Below are positions 26,748 to 34,274 of a DNA stretch of 64,000 nucleotides, piece by piece. Source of the stretch: Pseudomonadota bacterium (GTDB taxonomy: Bacteria; Chloroflexota; UBA5177; JAJPKF01); the NCBI GenBank assembly GCA_021323865.1, contig JAJPKF010000023.1, positions 62,001 to 126,000 of the forward strand. Direction: 5' to 3'. Position 1 is the stretch's first letter. Each line of letters begins with the position of its first letter. A model generated the notes under the pieces. It had not been told where the DNA came from. It was given only the letters and a program-made list of their open reading frames with translations, and did no database searches. The position numbers and the translations under genes were made by a program.

Positions 26748-28150
26748 GAGGCCATTGACTGGATCGCGGCGAGCGCCGCTTGTGCGTTGCTCGAGAATAC
26801 CTCAGCTCCAGCGTCTTCCAGCTGTGCTCGCTGATCGCTGAGCTCCTGGGGATCCTGATCAGTGCCGATGAGGGCCACGAACGCCTTGAGCTGGGTGCGT
26901 CTCGACGCCGCTCGATGACTCGCTTCCCGGATTGCTGGGACGAGCGCACCGGCCGGATCCGGATGGGCAAGATACCCCAACACAACGTCACACAACAGAA
27001 CGTCGTAGGCATCGCCTGCCTGCTCCACCATGGACGACCGGAGCCGCGGGTCAATCATGGGGTGCGCCCGACCGACGGTATATCGATCTTCACCGGCATC
27101 GGTCCACTCGGCCGGAACCCCCAGCCTTGCGGCAATGCGGGCCGATTCGGCGCACAAGGATCCTCCACAGTAGATGCCCCTGAGCCGTCCGCGGTAGCGT
27201 CCCCCTTCTGGAACCGGCTCTTGTACCGCAAGGCCTTGGAGCAGACGGGCAGCGTCCTCGAGTGTGAATGCCTGAGCAACTCCCTCCTGGGCGATGTCGC
27301 TCCCGAGCAGGCACGCAACCGAGGGCTTTCCACATCGAGCGAGGTGCTCCAACACACGACGCGCCGTCGGCTCGTGCGGAGCCTTCGAGACCAAGCCGAT
27401 CCGCTCCACCTCGGGATCTCGTGCCAACATATCGATGGCCGCCAATGTCATGACTCCGCCGATCGCCTCCGAAAGGTCCCGGCTGCCGGTTCCGACTGCC
27501 TCGGACACTCCTCCGCCCAGCTCGTCGACGAGGCAGCTCACCTGCTGAAGACCCGTTCCGGAGCCACCCACCAAGCCCGTGGTTCCCGGGCGAACGCGGT
27601 TCGCGAAGCCGAGACCCACGCCATTGAGAATCGCCGTTCCGCAGTCGGGGCCCATGACCAGAAGATCTCTGTCGATGCCAGCTGTCTTCAGGGCAATCTC
27701 ATCATCGATCGGCACGTTGTCGCTGAACAGAAATGCATGAGCACCCCGATCAAGTGCGTCCCACGCCTCGATCGCCGCATACCGACCCGGAACGGCTACC
27801 ATGACCAGCCGGGGACTCTCGCGGATCCTGGGGGAGCGGAGTGATGCCGGCTTCGCCTGGCCGTTGTCCTTCGCTGTCTCGGCGGGAGAGAGCAGGTCGT
27901 TGAGGGTCGCGCGAGCATCGGGCAACGTCTCAGTTGAAGCCAGCTCCAATGCTACGACCACATCATCCGGCCCGACCTCCGCCGTCTCCCTCGAATCGAA
28001 ACCCTGCTCGCGCAAGAGGGAGAGATTCATGGGCGTGCCCATCATGACGGCGGCGGACTCAACACCCGGAACTTTCTGCAGCGACTCTGAGATTCGCATC
28101 AGTTTTATCGAGTCGTAGTAGCGGCCCTGAATGGTTTCCAGGTGTTTCAA
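26744..28150 (-). CDS. fdrA: FdrA family protein (acyl-CoA-synthetase-like; AllF candidate)
   Basis: About 468 residues from the TTG at 28150, whose TTGA overlaps the allH stop codon. A longer reading from 28297 would have an atypical basic leader and lie inside allH. Family features: YDSIKLMRISESLQKVPGVE at the start, VMMGTPMNLSLLREQGF, and Rossmann-like nucleotide/CoA-binding segments (VAVPGRYAAIEAWDALDRG, VMGPDCGTAILNGVGLGFAN, GLVGGSGTGLQQVSCLVDEL). FdrA resembles the succinyl-CoA-synthetase alpha fold. It is the large subunit of the AllFGH oxamate carbamoyltransferase in E. coli. It lies between allH and allG, the same gene set as in the E. coli locus. Confidence 0.88.
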   Translation of the reverse strand: MKHLETIQGRYYDSIKLMRISESLQKVPGVESAAVMMGTPMNLSLLREQGFDSRETAEVGPDDVVVALELASTETLPDARATLNDLLSPAETAKDNGQAKPASLRSPRIRESPRLVMVAVPGRYAAIEAWDALDRGAHAFLFSDNVPIDDEIALKTAGIDRDLLVMGPDCGTAILNGVGLGFANRVRPGTTGLVGGSGTGLQQVSCLVDELGGGVSEAVGTGSRDLSEAIGGVMTLAAIDMLARDPEVERIGLVSKAPHEPTARRVLEHLARCGKPSVACLLGSDIAQEGVAQAFTLEDAARLLQGLAVQEPVPEGGRYRGRLRGIYCGGSLCAESARIAARLGVPAEWTDAGEDRYTVGRAHPMIDPRLRSSMVEQAGDAYDVLLCDVVLGYLAHPDPAGALVPAIREASHRAASRRTQLKAFVALIGTDQDPQELSDQRAQLEDAGAEVFSSNAQAALAAIQSMAS

Positions 28151-29109
28151 GCGACTGCGGTCTCGAACGGCCGCCGATGGGGGTACGGCGTCTGGCCATT
28201 GTGCTTCGCGACCAGCCTTGCCCCGTCGGCGATACCAACACCCATGTCCGCACCAGAGGTGTGCCCGAGAGTGAGCAATGGCTCGAACCCCCGACACTGA
28301 GTCGGTCCGGCAAGGTCCTCAACCGCCGCCAGCGCAGTACTGCTCGCTTCGCCCACGCATGCCAATTCAACGACAGTCCGGGCAAAGGAAGTCGTTCGTC
28401 TGGTGGCAGCTGTAACCCTGAGAGCGAAAGATACTGTGGAAACGCTCCGCTGGCCTTCTTCGGAACCTGCGGAGAGTCTTCGAAGCGCCAAAGCGAGACC
28501 GGCGGCCCAGTCATCTCCCGCCGGCGTCAAACCCGGCCCCAAGCCTAGGGTTCGACCGAATGCCGCCCGGAGCCGAGGAGCATCAAGACAATGAATCGCT
28601 TCGAGCACCTGGATACGCCGCGCTCGTAGGCTATCTCCCACGAGACTCTCCAGAGAGAACGCCGATCTTGCCCACGCGGCCCGCATGAGGGCCTCGGCGT
28701 TTGCGAGAAGCACTTCGGGCGAGACCTGGGCAGCCGGCGGAGATCGGCGCCCCCAAGGCGAGGCTCTTCGGAGATCGACACGGAGAGTCCTCCGGTCCGG
28801 GCTGATTGCCGCACGTTCACTCGAAAAGATGAGCTCCAGTCTCACACCATAGGGGCCGGAACCGACCGTCCTCTCCCGAAAATCCTCGGTCCAGGTCGGG
28901 TCATGAGCCTCGCGACGGGCCAGCGTTACGGTGAGCGGTCCCTGCGGACCCTGTTCCGTCAGGGATAGGATCAAGCCCGATGGCAGTGCCGCGTGCAGCC
29001 CATGTTCAAAGGCAGCCACGACCGGCCATGGACCGGGCCGTCGCCGCAGACGCCAGTCATACGAGCCGCCGGTCAACACTGATTCGAGTGTATCCTGCCC
29101 CGAGGGCAA
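28147..29109 (-). CDS. DUF2877 protein, AllH/YlbF family
   Basis: About 320 residues. The DUF2877 signature is seen around LGLGPGLTPAGDDWAAGLAL, with an upstream ELIFSSERAAISPDRRTLRVD strand region and an Ala-rich helical C-terminus. E. coli YlbF (AllH) is the third subunit of oxamate carbamoyltransferase. The start used here is a TTG at 29109, and a slightly later start cannot be excluded because no good Shine-Dalgarno is visible. It is the first recognisable gene of the minus-strand series and overlaps fdrA by 4 bp (TTGA). Confidence 0.8.
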   Translation of the reverse strand: MPSGQDTLESVLTGGSYDWRLRRRPGPWPVVAAFEHGLHAALPSGLILSLTEQGPQGPLTVTLARREAHDPTWTEDFRERTVGSGPYGVRLELIFSSERAAISPDRRTLRVDLRRASPWGRRSPPAAQVSPEVLLANAEALMRAAWARSAFSLESLVGDSLRARRIQVLEAIHCLDAPRLRAAFGRTLGLGPGLTPAGDDWAAGLALALRRLSAGSEEGQRSVSTVSFALRVTAATRRTTSFARTVVELACVGEASSTALAAVEDLAGPTQCRGFEPLLTLGHTSGADMGVGIADGARLVAKHNGQTPYPHRRPFETAVA

Positions 29110-29111
29110 GA

Positions 29112-29267
29112 CTAGTGGCGAACGATCCTATTGGGCAGGAGAAGATAGACGAAGCCAAGCAGCAGGAACATGCTCGGCCAAGATCCGGTCAGAGAATGCA
29201 CAGCGAGCCCTTCGGAACCAAATGGTCTGAGAGTGACTATACCAACGATGAAATTGTCCATCAACAT
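29112..29267 (-). CDS. Candidate small ORF (51 aa) ahead of allH
   Basis: A short frame from the ATG at 29267 ends with TAG two bases before the proposed allH start. Its last third is hydrophobic (MFLLLGFVYLLLPNRIVRH), like a short membrane anchor. No Shine-Dalgarno is visible and I know no homologue, so it may be a chance frame. The close junction with allH would allow translational coupling. Confidence 0.2.
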   Translation of the reverse strand: MLMDNFIVGIVTLRPFGSEGLAVHSLTGSWPSMFLLLGFVYLLLPNRIVRH

Positions 29268-29533
29268 GAGCTGCAGACTGGGATCCGGGGATTATGCCTT
29301 ATGTCGAGCGACGCGGGTGGCGCTGCGAGGCCGCTTCGACAGTGACTCGGCCATTGGGCGCTGCTGTGGGAGTAGATTCTCCACAGTCTTCACAGCCTAT
29401 CCACGTATTGATACCCAGGTTTGTGCACATGGCGTGCGGGCGAGTCCGAAGGGATCGAGGCGGTGCGAGAATGTGCGGGCTCACCGCGCCCATGGAGAGA
29501 CTGCGCCTTCGCAGGTGCTGAAGTGAGGAGTCC
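29268..29533. other. Divergent intergenic region between the all/car/hyu series and nadE
   Basis: This space must hold the promoters for nadE (plus strand) and for the large minus-strand series. No convincing -35/-10 pair could be fixed by eye. A patch around 29380-29420 has several TCCACA/CCACG words. It ends with the GTGAGGAG Shine-Dalgarno of nadE. Confidence 0.4.
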
Positions 29534-31276
29534 ATGACTCGACTCCTGCGCATCGCCCTCGCCCAGATGAATCCGACGGTCGGTGATCTGGAGGGCAACG
29601 CCGACCGGATCATCGAGTGGAGCAAGCGGGCCGCCGACCTTGGCGCCGACGTCGTCGCGTTCCCGGAGCTGACGATCACCGGCTATCCGCCTGAGGACCT
29701 GGTCCTAAAACCCAACTTCGTGGCCGCCACCCGAAAGCAGCTGGAGCGAGTCGCGCGAGAGGTGGGTGACACGACGGCCATTGTGGGCTTTGTCGATAGC
29801 GACGGCGACATCTACAACGCTGCCGCGGTGCTGCAGCGTGGCGAGGTCGTGGGCGTATACCGCAAATGGTTTCTCCCCAACTACGCCGTTTTCGACGAGC
29901 AACGATACTTCAAGTCCGGCGACCAGGCCGGACTTTTCACCATTGCAGGCGTCCGCATTGGAATCACCATCTGCGAGGACATCTGGTACCCCGTTGGCCC
30001 GGCCACCGTGGAAACGGCTGCGGGAGCCGAGATGATCGTGAACATCAATGCATCCCCGTTTGCGGTCAACCGCCAAGCCGGTCGCTGCCGCATGATTGCC
30101 ACCCGAGCGCAGGACGAGATTGCCTTCGTCGCCTATGTGAATCAAGTTGGAGGGCAAGACGAGCTCGTCTTCGAAGGAGCAAGCATGATCTTCGATTGGC
30201 GAGGTGAGGTGGTCGTGGAAGCCAAGGCGTTCCAGGAGGACATGGTCGTCGCAGATCTCGATATCGACGCCGTGTTTAGCGCCCGCCTCCATGACACCCG
30301 GCGACGCCAAATGTCCAATCTCGAGCCGAACGTCGCCCATCCGGTAACTCCCATCTCAACCCCGTTGGCAGGGCCGATCAAGAAGGCGAGACCTGCACTT
30401 CGGGCGCGCGATTCGGGGAGCGCATTGAGCATGGAGGAGGCGGTCTTCGAAGCCATTAAGCTCGGCACGCGAGACTACGTCCGGAAGAATGGCTTCGAAA
30501 CGGCCGTGGTGGGTCTGTCGGGCGGCATTGACTCGAGTGTCACCGCGGCGATCGCGGTAGAGGCCCTGGGGAACGACCACGTTCAGGGCGTATCCATGCC
30601 GTCCCGCTTCTCCACTGATCACAGTCGCTCCGATGCGGAAGAGCTGGCGACCAACCTCGGCATCCCGATGCGCACGATCCCCATCGAGGCTCCCATGGCC
30701 TCTGTTCTCGAAGTCCTCGGCCCCTCGTTCGAAGGACTCGAGGAGGACATCACCGAAGAGAATCTGCAGGCGCGCCTTCGTGGGAACGTCCTCATGGCGC
30801 TGTCCAACAAGTTTGGTTGGCTGGTGCTAACCACGGGAAACAAGAGCGAGGTCGCGGTGGGATTCAGCACCTTGTACGGGGATACCGCCGGCGGGTTCGC
30901 CGTCCTGAAGGACGTCTACAAGACAACCGTCTACCTTTTAGCCCACTGGATCAATTCGCGAGGGAGCCGCCCGGTCATTCCCGAGAGCGTGCTGTGCAAG
31001 CCACCGTCGGCTGAACTGCGCGCAGACCAAAGAGACGTCGACCGCCTCCCGCCCTACGAGGTGCTCGATCCGATTCTCGAGGCATATGTCGAACAGGATC
31101 GCTCCATCGAGGACATCGTGACCATGGGCTACGATGCGTCAACCGTGCGTCGAATCGTCCGGTTGGTGGACGTCAGCGAATTCAAGCGCCGCCAGCAGCC
31201 ACCCGGACCTCGTATCAGTGGTCGAGCCTTCGGCAAGGATCGACGCCTCCCGATCACCAACGGATTCCCGGGCTAA
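29534..31276 (+). CDS. nadE: Glutamine-dependent NAD+ synthetase
   Basis: 580 residues, two domains. The N-terminal nitrilase-type glutaminase (about 1-260) has the Glu-Lys-Cys triad in VAFPELTITGYPPEDLV, YRKWFLPNYAVFDE and GITICEDIWYP. The C-terminal ATP-pyrophosphatase domain (about 300-580) has the P-loop GLSGGIDSSVTAAIAVEALG and the later STLYGDTAGGFAVLKDVYK. It amidates deamido-NAD to NAD in the cytosol, with glutamine as ammonia donor. It is preceded by GAGGAG a few bases before the ATG. It is a single gene, convergent with the methyltransferase gene. Confidence 0.96.
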   Translation: MTRLLRIALAQMNPTVGDLEGNADRIIEWSKRAADLGADVVAFPELTITGYPPEDLVLKPNFVAATRKQLERVAREVGDTTAIVGFVDSDGDIYNAAAVLQRGEVVGVYRKWFLPNYAVFDEQRYFKSGDQAGLFTIAGVRIGITICEDIWYPVGPATVETAAGAEMIVNINASPFAVNRQAGRCRMIATRAQDEIAFVAYVNQVGGQDELVFEGASMIFDWRGEVVVEAKAFQEDMVVADLDIDAVFSARLHDTRRRQMSNLEPNVAHPVTPISTPLAGPIKKARPALRARDSGSALSMEEAVFEAIKLGTRDYVRKNGFETAVVGLSGGIDSSVTAAIAVEALGNDHVQGVSMPSRFSTDHSRSDAEELATNLGIPMRTIPIEAPMASVLEVLGPSFEGLEEDITEENLQARLRGNVLMALSNKFGWLVLTTGNKSEVAVGFSTLYGDTAGGFAVLKDVYKTTVYLLAHWINSRGSRPVIPESVLCKPPSAELRADQRDVDRLPPYEVLDPILEAYVEQDRSIEDIVTMGYDASTVRRIVRLVDVSEFKRRQQPPGPRISGRAFGKDRRLPITNGFPG

Positions 31277-31286
31277 CCCGGGAGCT

Positions 31287-31308
31287 GCCGGTCAGCTTTG
31301 CTGACGGC
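31287..31308. terminator. Hairpin between convergent nadE and the SPOUT methyltransferase gene
   Basis: GCC-g-GTCAGC TTT GCTGAC-GGC forms a nine-pair stem with one bulged G and a three-base loop. It lies 10 bp after the nadE stop and overlaps the last codons of the convergent gene. There is no long T-run, so a bidirectional terminator role is only probable. Confidence 0.45.
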
Positions 31309-32119
31309 TCGGATGAAGTCGACGGATCTCATAGAGAAGGATTCCGGCGGCCACGGCGAGATTGAGTGAGTCCGCCTCACCGTGCGTTGGGATGCGGAGG
31401 AGTGCGCGACACGTGGCACGCTCATCGGGCGTCAATCCTTCTCGTTCACTTCCCAGCACGAGCGAAAGAGGCGGCACGACGCTAAGCTCTTCGGGACCCG
31501 TCTCACCGCCGGGGTCGCCGCCAACCGGCGTAACGCCGTGGCTCCTACATAGCTGTTGGAAAGACGTCCAGCTGAGACGGAGAACGCTGGTTGTGAAGAT
31601 CGATCCCATGGACGCGCGGACTGACCGTGGATCGTAAGGATCGGCGGAATCGCCAATCAGGAAGACTGGGCCGGCACGCATCGCGTCCGCGGTCCGAATG
31701 ATACTTCCCACATTCCCTGGATCCTGGGGACGGATGAGTGCGATCCATACGGAGTCCGCCGCAACATGAATGTCGCTGGGCACTGAGGGAGCCTGCTGAG
31801 CGACAACGCAGACGCCGCGCGGGTTCTCTCGCCCAGAAAGCGTTTGGTAGACGTCTCCGCTGACCCTGAGTTGAGCAACGCCTTGCTTCTCTATCAGCTC
31901 TTGCAGTCGGATGTTCGTTTCCGACCGAATCAGCTCTGGTGCAATGACCACGGAGTGGACCGGATAGCCGGCATCGAGGGCCTGAAGGGCGAGGCGTGGC
32001 CCCTCGGCAACGAACAGCCCTGAGGCATCACGGCCTTTGCGCGAACCCAAGGCCCGGATCCTCTTCACGGCTGAGTTGCTCCGGCTAAGGATGACCTCGC
32101 CGGAATCGCGCTGGTTCAC
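31292..32119 (-). CDS. TrmH/SpoU family rRNA or tRNA 2'-O-methyltransferase
   Basis: 275 residues: an N-terminal substrate-binding L30e-like domain (about 10-110, VAEGPRLALQALDAGYPV) and a C-terminal SPOUT domain. SPOUT motif 1 is PGNVGSIIRTADAMRAG, motif 2 is LVLGSEREGLTPD, and motif 3 is IPTHGEADSLNLAVAAGILLYE. These make the SAM-binding knot. This subgroup methylates ribose in 23S rRNA (RlmB-like) or in tRNA. The start is a GTG at 32119. It follows tatA in the same direction by about 50 bp. Confidence 0.92.
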   Translation of the reverse strand: MNQRDSGEVILSRSNSAVKRIRALGSRKGRDASGLFVAEGPRLALQALDAGYPVHSVVIAPELIRSETNIRLQELIEKQGVAQLRVSGDVYQTLSGRENPRGVCVVAQQAPSVPSDIHVAADSVWIALIRPQDPGNVGSIIRTADAMRAGPVFLIGDSADPYDPRSVRASMGSIFTTSVLRLSWTSFQQLCRSHGVTPVGGDPGGETGPEELSVVPPLSLVLGSEREGLTPDERATCRALLRIPTHGEADSLNLAVAAGILLYEIRRLHPSRQQS

Positions 32120-32171
32120 AGTGCCACGTGCTCCAGGAGGCTCCCGGAGCGGCTCGACGCGGTTAGTGAAC

Positions 32172-32456
32172 CTAAGCGGGACCTGGCGCTGTCGGCTCGG
32201 GGCTCTTGGGCTCGATGTGGACGGCTTCGTTTACTGACGACGTAAGGGTATCCCGAACACCCATCACCTCGGAATGGATGCCGTGTGTCTCATCCTTCAC
32301 CGAAGCCACATCGTCGCGGAAACTCTTCGTCTCCTCACGGAAACCGCGGATCGCCTTACCCAGACTCTTGCCCGCATCTGGGAGCCGTTTGGGCCCCAGA
32401 AATATCACCGCAACGATCAGAACGATGATCAATTCCGGTGCGTGAATAAATCCCAT
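32172..32456 (-). CDS. tatA: Twin-arginine translocase TatA/TatE subunit
   Basis: 94 residues: a short N-tail, one membrane helix (ELIIVLIVAVIFLGPKRLPD, including the conserved F-G/L-G-P hinge), then an amphipathic helix (AGKSLGKAIRGFREETKSF) and an acidic tail. This is the TatA pattern and not a full TatB. It would form the pore or clamp of the Tat system for folded, cofactor-bearing exports. No tatC is in the window. Two candidate small ORFs lie upstream in the same direction. Confidence 0.92.
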   Translation of the reverse strand: MGFIHAPELIIVLIVAVIFLGPKRLPDAGKSLGKAIRGFREETKSFRDDVASVKDETHGIHSEVMGVRDTLTSSVNEAVHIEPKSPEPTAPGPA

Positions 32457-32486
32457 GTGTGTACTCCTAGTGCTGCCCGGTTGTTC

Positions 32487-32603
32487 TCAGTGTACGCGAC
32501 TTCCTACGTGACGGCAAGACCGGTACCGCTCGTCTATTCGAATCCGGAATGGCATCGGATCAGCCACTAGGATGCGCCGTCGGCCCGATCCGAAGAAAGC
32601 CAT
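32487..32603 (-). CDS. Candidate small ORF (38 aa) with a near-perfect Shine-Dalgarno
   Basis: TTAGGAGGTGA lies upstream of the ATG at 32603 with five bases between GGAGG and the ATG, among the strongest ribosome binding sites in the window. The product is basic (MAFFGSGRRRILVADPMPF, then Arg-rich). It ends 30 bp before tatA. No homologue is known to me. It could be a leader peptide for tatA, or the ribosome binding site could be fortuitous. Confidence 0.3.
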   Translation of the reverse strand: MAFFGSGRRRILVADPMPFRIRIDERYRSCRHVGSRVH

Positions 32604-32605
32604 AC

Positions 32606-32719
32606 TCACCTCCTAAGGGAGAGCAACACTGCCGCCCAAATCACGACGAACAGCGCCAAAGTGATCAGCGAGGAAAGCTCGCCACGCATCCAGAGCCTGG
32701 CGTCGTGGGTTATGGCCAT
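32606..32719 (-). CDS. Candidate small single-pass membrane protein (37 aa, or 27 aa from 32689)
   Basis: From the ATG at 32719 the frame encodes a short polar start, then LSSLITLALFVVIWAAVLLS and a terminal Arg-Arg, the form of a one-helix membrane microprotein. Its last codons AGG AGG TGA themselves form the Shine-Dalgarno of the next small ORF, two bases before that ATG. No clear ribosome binding site precedes either possible start. It is unknown whether it is translated. Confidence 0.3.
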   Translation of the reverse strand: MAITHDARLWMRGELSSLITLALFVVIWAAVLLSLRR

Positions 32720-32842
32720 GAAGCGGTTGTGACTGGCCGGGATCGCAAGCAGACGGGCTTGGTGGAAGATGCCCAATCTCCATCAGCTGTCTCATTCATC
32801 GGACCCGCAGCGACCGTGCCGCATAGATCAAGTGACAGATTT

Positions 32843-32871
32843 TTGCAGTGTGGGGCTTGGTGGAGTAAAGT
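32843..32871 (+). promoter_or_regulatory. Possible dcw cluster promoter
   Basis: TTGCAG (32843-32848) and TAAAGT (32866-32871) are separated by exactly 17 bp. The match is 3/6 and 4/6, so it is modest. The placement before mraZ and the overlap with the TGG repeats support it. Confidence 0.4.
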
Positions 32872-32890
32872 GGTGGTAAGTGGGAACAAG
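32851..32890 (+). promoter_or_regulatory. MraZ-box array: four 10-bp repeats
   Basis: Four consecutive decamers start with TGG: TGGGGCTTGG, TGGAGTAAAG, TGGTGGTAAG, TGGGAACAAG. MraZ is known to bind TGGGN repeats separated by five bases upstream of mraZ. The spacing here is exact for all four, and the array covers the proposed -10. This suggests autoregulation of the dcw cluster. Confidence 0.65.
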
Positions 32891-32900
32891 AGAGGAACGG

Positions 32901-33335
32901 GTGGCTGGGGATTGGGGACAGCTGTTGCGGGTATATCCGCCCGCCAGCCTGGACGACCAGAGCGAGCTCTGCATGCCCGAGCCGGTCGCGCGGCGGCTCG
33001 AGGGACCGACGGTTCTTGCGCCAACCCTCGACACGGCCCTCGCCCTCTACTCGCGCAGCGAGTGGGAGCTGCTGCTACAGCGCTTTGAAGATCTCGATCA
33101 GGATCTGAGACTTGAAGCCCGCGCTGTCATCTCGAGCATCACTTCCGCGGCCGTTGACTGTCCAATCGAGAATGGCCGTATTACCGTTCCGCCGACCCTT
33201 CGGCGGCGAGCCGGCATCGTAAATGAGGTCGTGCTAGCGGCCGGACGCGACCACCTCGAGATTTGGAGCCCCGAGGGGTGGGAAGCATGTCACCGGCCGC
33301 GAAGGCCGAAGCTGACCCATCATGACGTCGCATGA
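32901..33335 (+). CDS. mraZ: MraZ-type transcriptional regulator of the dcw cluster
   Basis: 144 residues from the GTG at 32901 (GAGAGG five bases before). An in-frame GTG at 32880 would lie within the operator repeats and is less likely. Two SpoVT/AbrB-like halves are present: ASLDDQSELCMPEPVARRL and IENGRITVPPTLRRRAGI, separated by a helical region. The second half keeps the D/E-x-x-x-R-type motif with Arg (ENGR). In the first, the usual Arg is Glu (DDQSEL), an unusual change at a DNA-contact motif. MraZ usually represses its own operon. The gene overlaps rsmH by 14 bp. Confidence 0.82.
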   Translation: MAGDWGQLLRVYPPASLDDQSELCMPEPVARRLEGPTVLAPTLDTALALYSRSEWELLLQRFEDLDQDLRLEARAVISSITSAAVDCPIENGRITVPPTLRRRAGIVNEVVLAAGRDHLEIWSPEGWEACHRPRRPKLTHHDVA

Positions 33336-34272
33336 GCTCCATCAGCCCGTTCTGCTGGTTGAAGCCCTCCGTCTTCTCGCGCCTGCTCCAAACGGGAGTT
33401 TCATCGACGCCACCATCGGTCGGGGTGGACACGCCGAGGAGATCCTCCGGCGGACAGGGCCAAGCGGCCGGCTTCTCGGCATCGACGCCGATCCGGAGGC
33501 CATCGAGGGCAGCCGGAGGCATCTCGCCGAATTTGGGGATCGAGTTGTCCTCTGGGAAGGCTACTTCGACCAATTGACCATGGCAGCTCAGACCCACAGG
33601 TTCAACGGCGTCGAAGGGATTCTCTTTGACCTGGGCGTCTCATCCCCACAGCTGCGGGAGCCCAAGCGCGGCTTCTCCTTTCAGGCCCCCGGGCCGCTGG
33701 ATATGCGGATGGGGCCGTCTGCCGGCGCCACTGCAGGCGACCTGGTCAATTCGGCTTCCGAAGCGGAGCTCATTCGCATCTTCTCGGAGTACGGCGAAGA
33801 GCACTATGCTCGTCGTATCGCTCGCGCCATCGTACGCGCCCGATCGACGCGCCGCCTGGACTCGACGGAAGAGCTTTCCCGGCTCGTCGCCGAATCGGTG
33901 CCCCGATCGTCGCGAATTCATCCGGCTACTCGCGTCTTTCAAGCGCTTCGGATCGCGACCAATGACGAGCTGCGACGCCTGCGCGAGGCACTTCCTCAAG
34001 CGCGCGCGCTGCTCGGGAACGGCGGCCGCCTCGTGGTCATATCCTTCCACTCACTCGAAGACCGGCTGGTGAAGCGCTTCCTCCAGACCGAAAGCCGAGG
34101 ATGCGTATGCCCGCCGGACATTCCAATCTGTGTATGCGGTAAGAACCCGAGTCTTCGAATCCTGACTCGGAAGCCGCTTCGCCCTTCGGATGAAGAACGA
34201 AGGGCGAACCCCAGGAGCCGCAGCGCAAAGCTGCGGGCGGCGGAAGTGATTCATCAGCAAGGAGGTGAGTAG
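33322..34272 (+). CDS. rsmH: 16S rRNA (cytosine-1402-N4)-methyltransferase
   Basis: 316 residues (family about 310). It starts HELHQPVLLVEALRLL and has the SAM-binding loop FIDATIGRGGHAEEIL, the GILFDLGVSSPQLREPKRGF motif and the C-terminal VVISFHSLEDRLVKRFLQ. It modifies the ribosomal P-site base C1402. In the dcw cluster it always follows mraZ, as here, with a 14-bp overlap. Before the last segment it has a Cys cluster (CVCPPDIPICVCGKNP), seen in many orthologues. Confidence 0.97.
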   Translation: MTSHELHQPVLLVEALRLLAPAPNGSFIDATIGRGGHAEEILRRTGPSGRLLGIDADPEAIEGSRRHLAEFGDRVVLWEGYFDQLTMAAQTHRFNGVEGILFDLGVSSPQLREPKRGFSFQAPGPLDMRMGPSAGATAGDLVNSASEAELIRIFSEYGEEHYARRIARAIVRARSTRRLDSTEELSRLVAESVPRSSRIHPATRVFQALRIATNDELRRLREALPQARALLGNGGRLVVISFHSLEDRLVKRFLQTESRGCVCPPDIPICVCGKNPSLRILTRKPLRPSDEERRANPRSRSAKLRAAEVIHQQGGE

Positions 34273-34274
34273 TC

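Noticed and set aside
29375-29425. Possible DnaA-box cluster or replication origin
   Set aside because: TTCTCCACA, CTATCCACG and similar words deviate from TTATCCACA. They are few, there is no AT-rich unwinding region, and no dnaA or dnaN is nearby.
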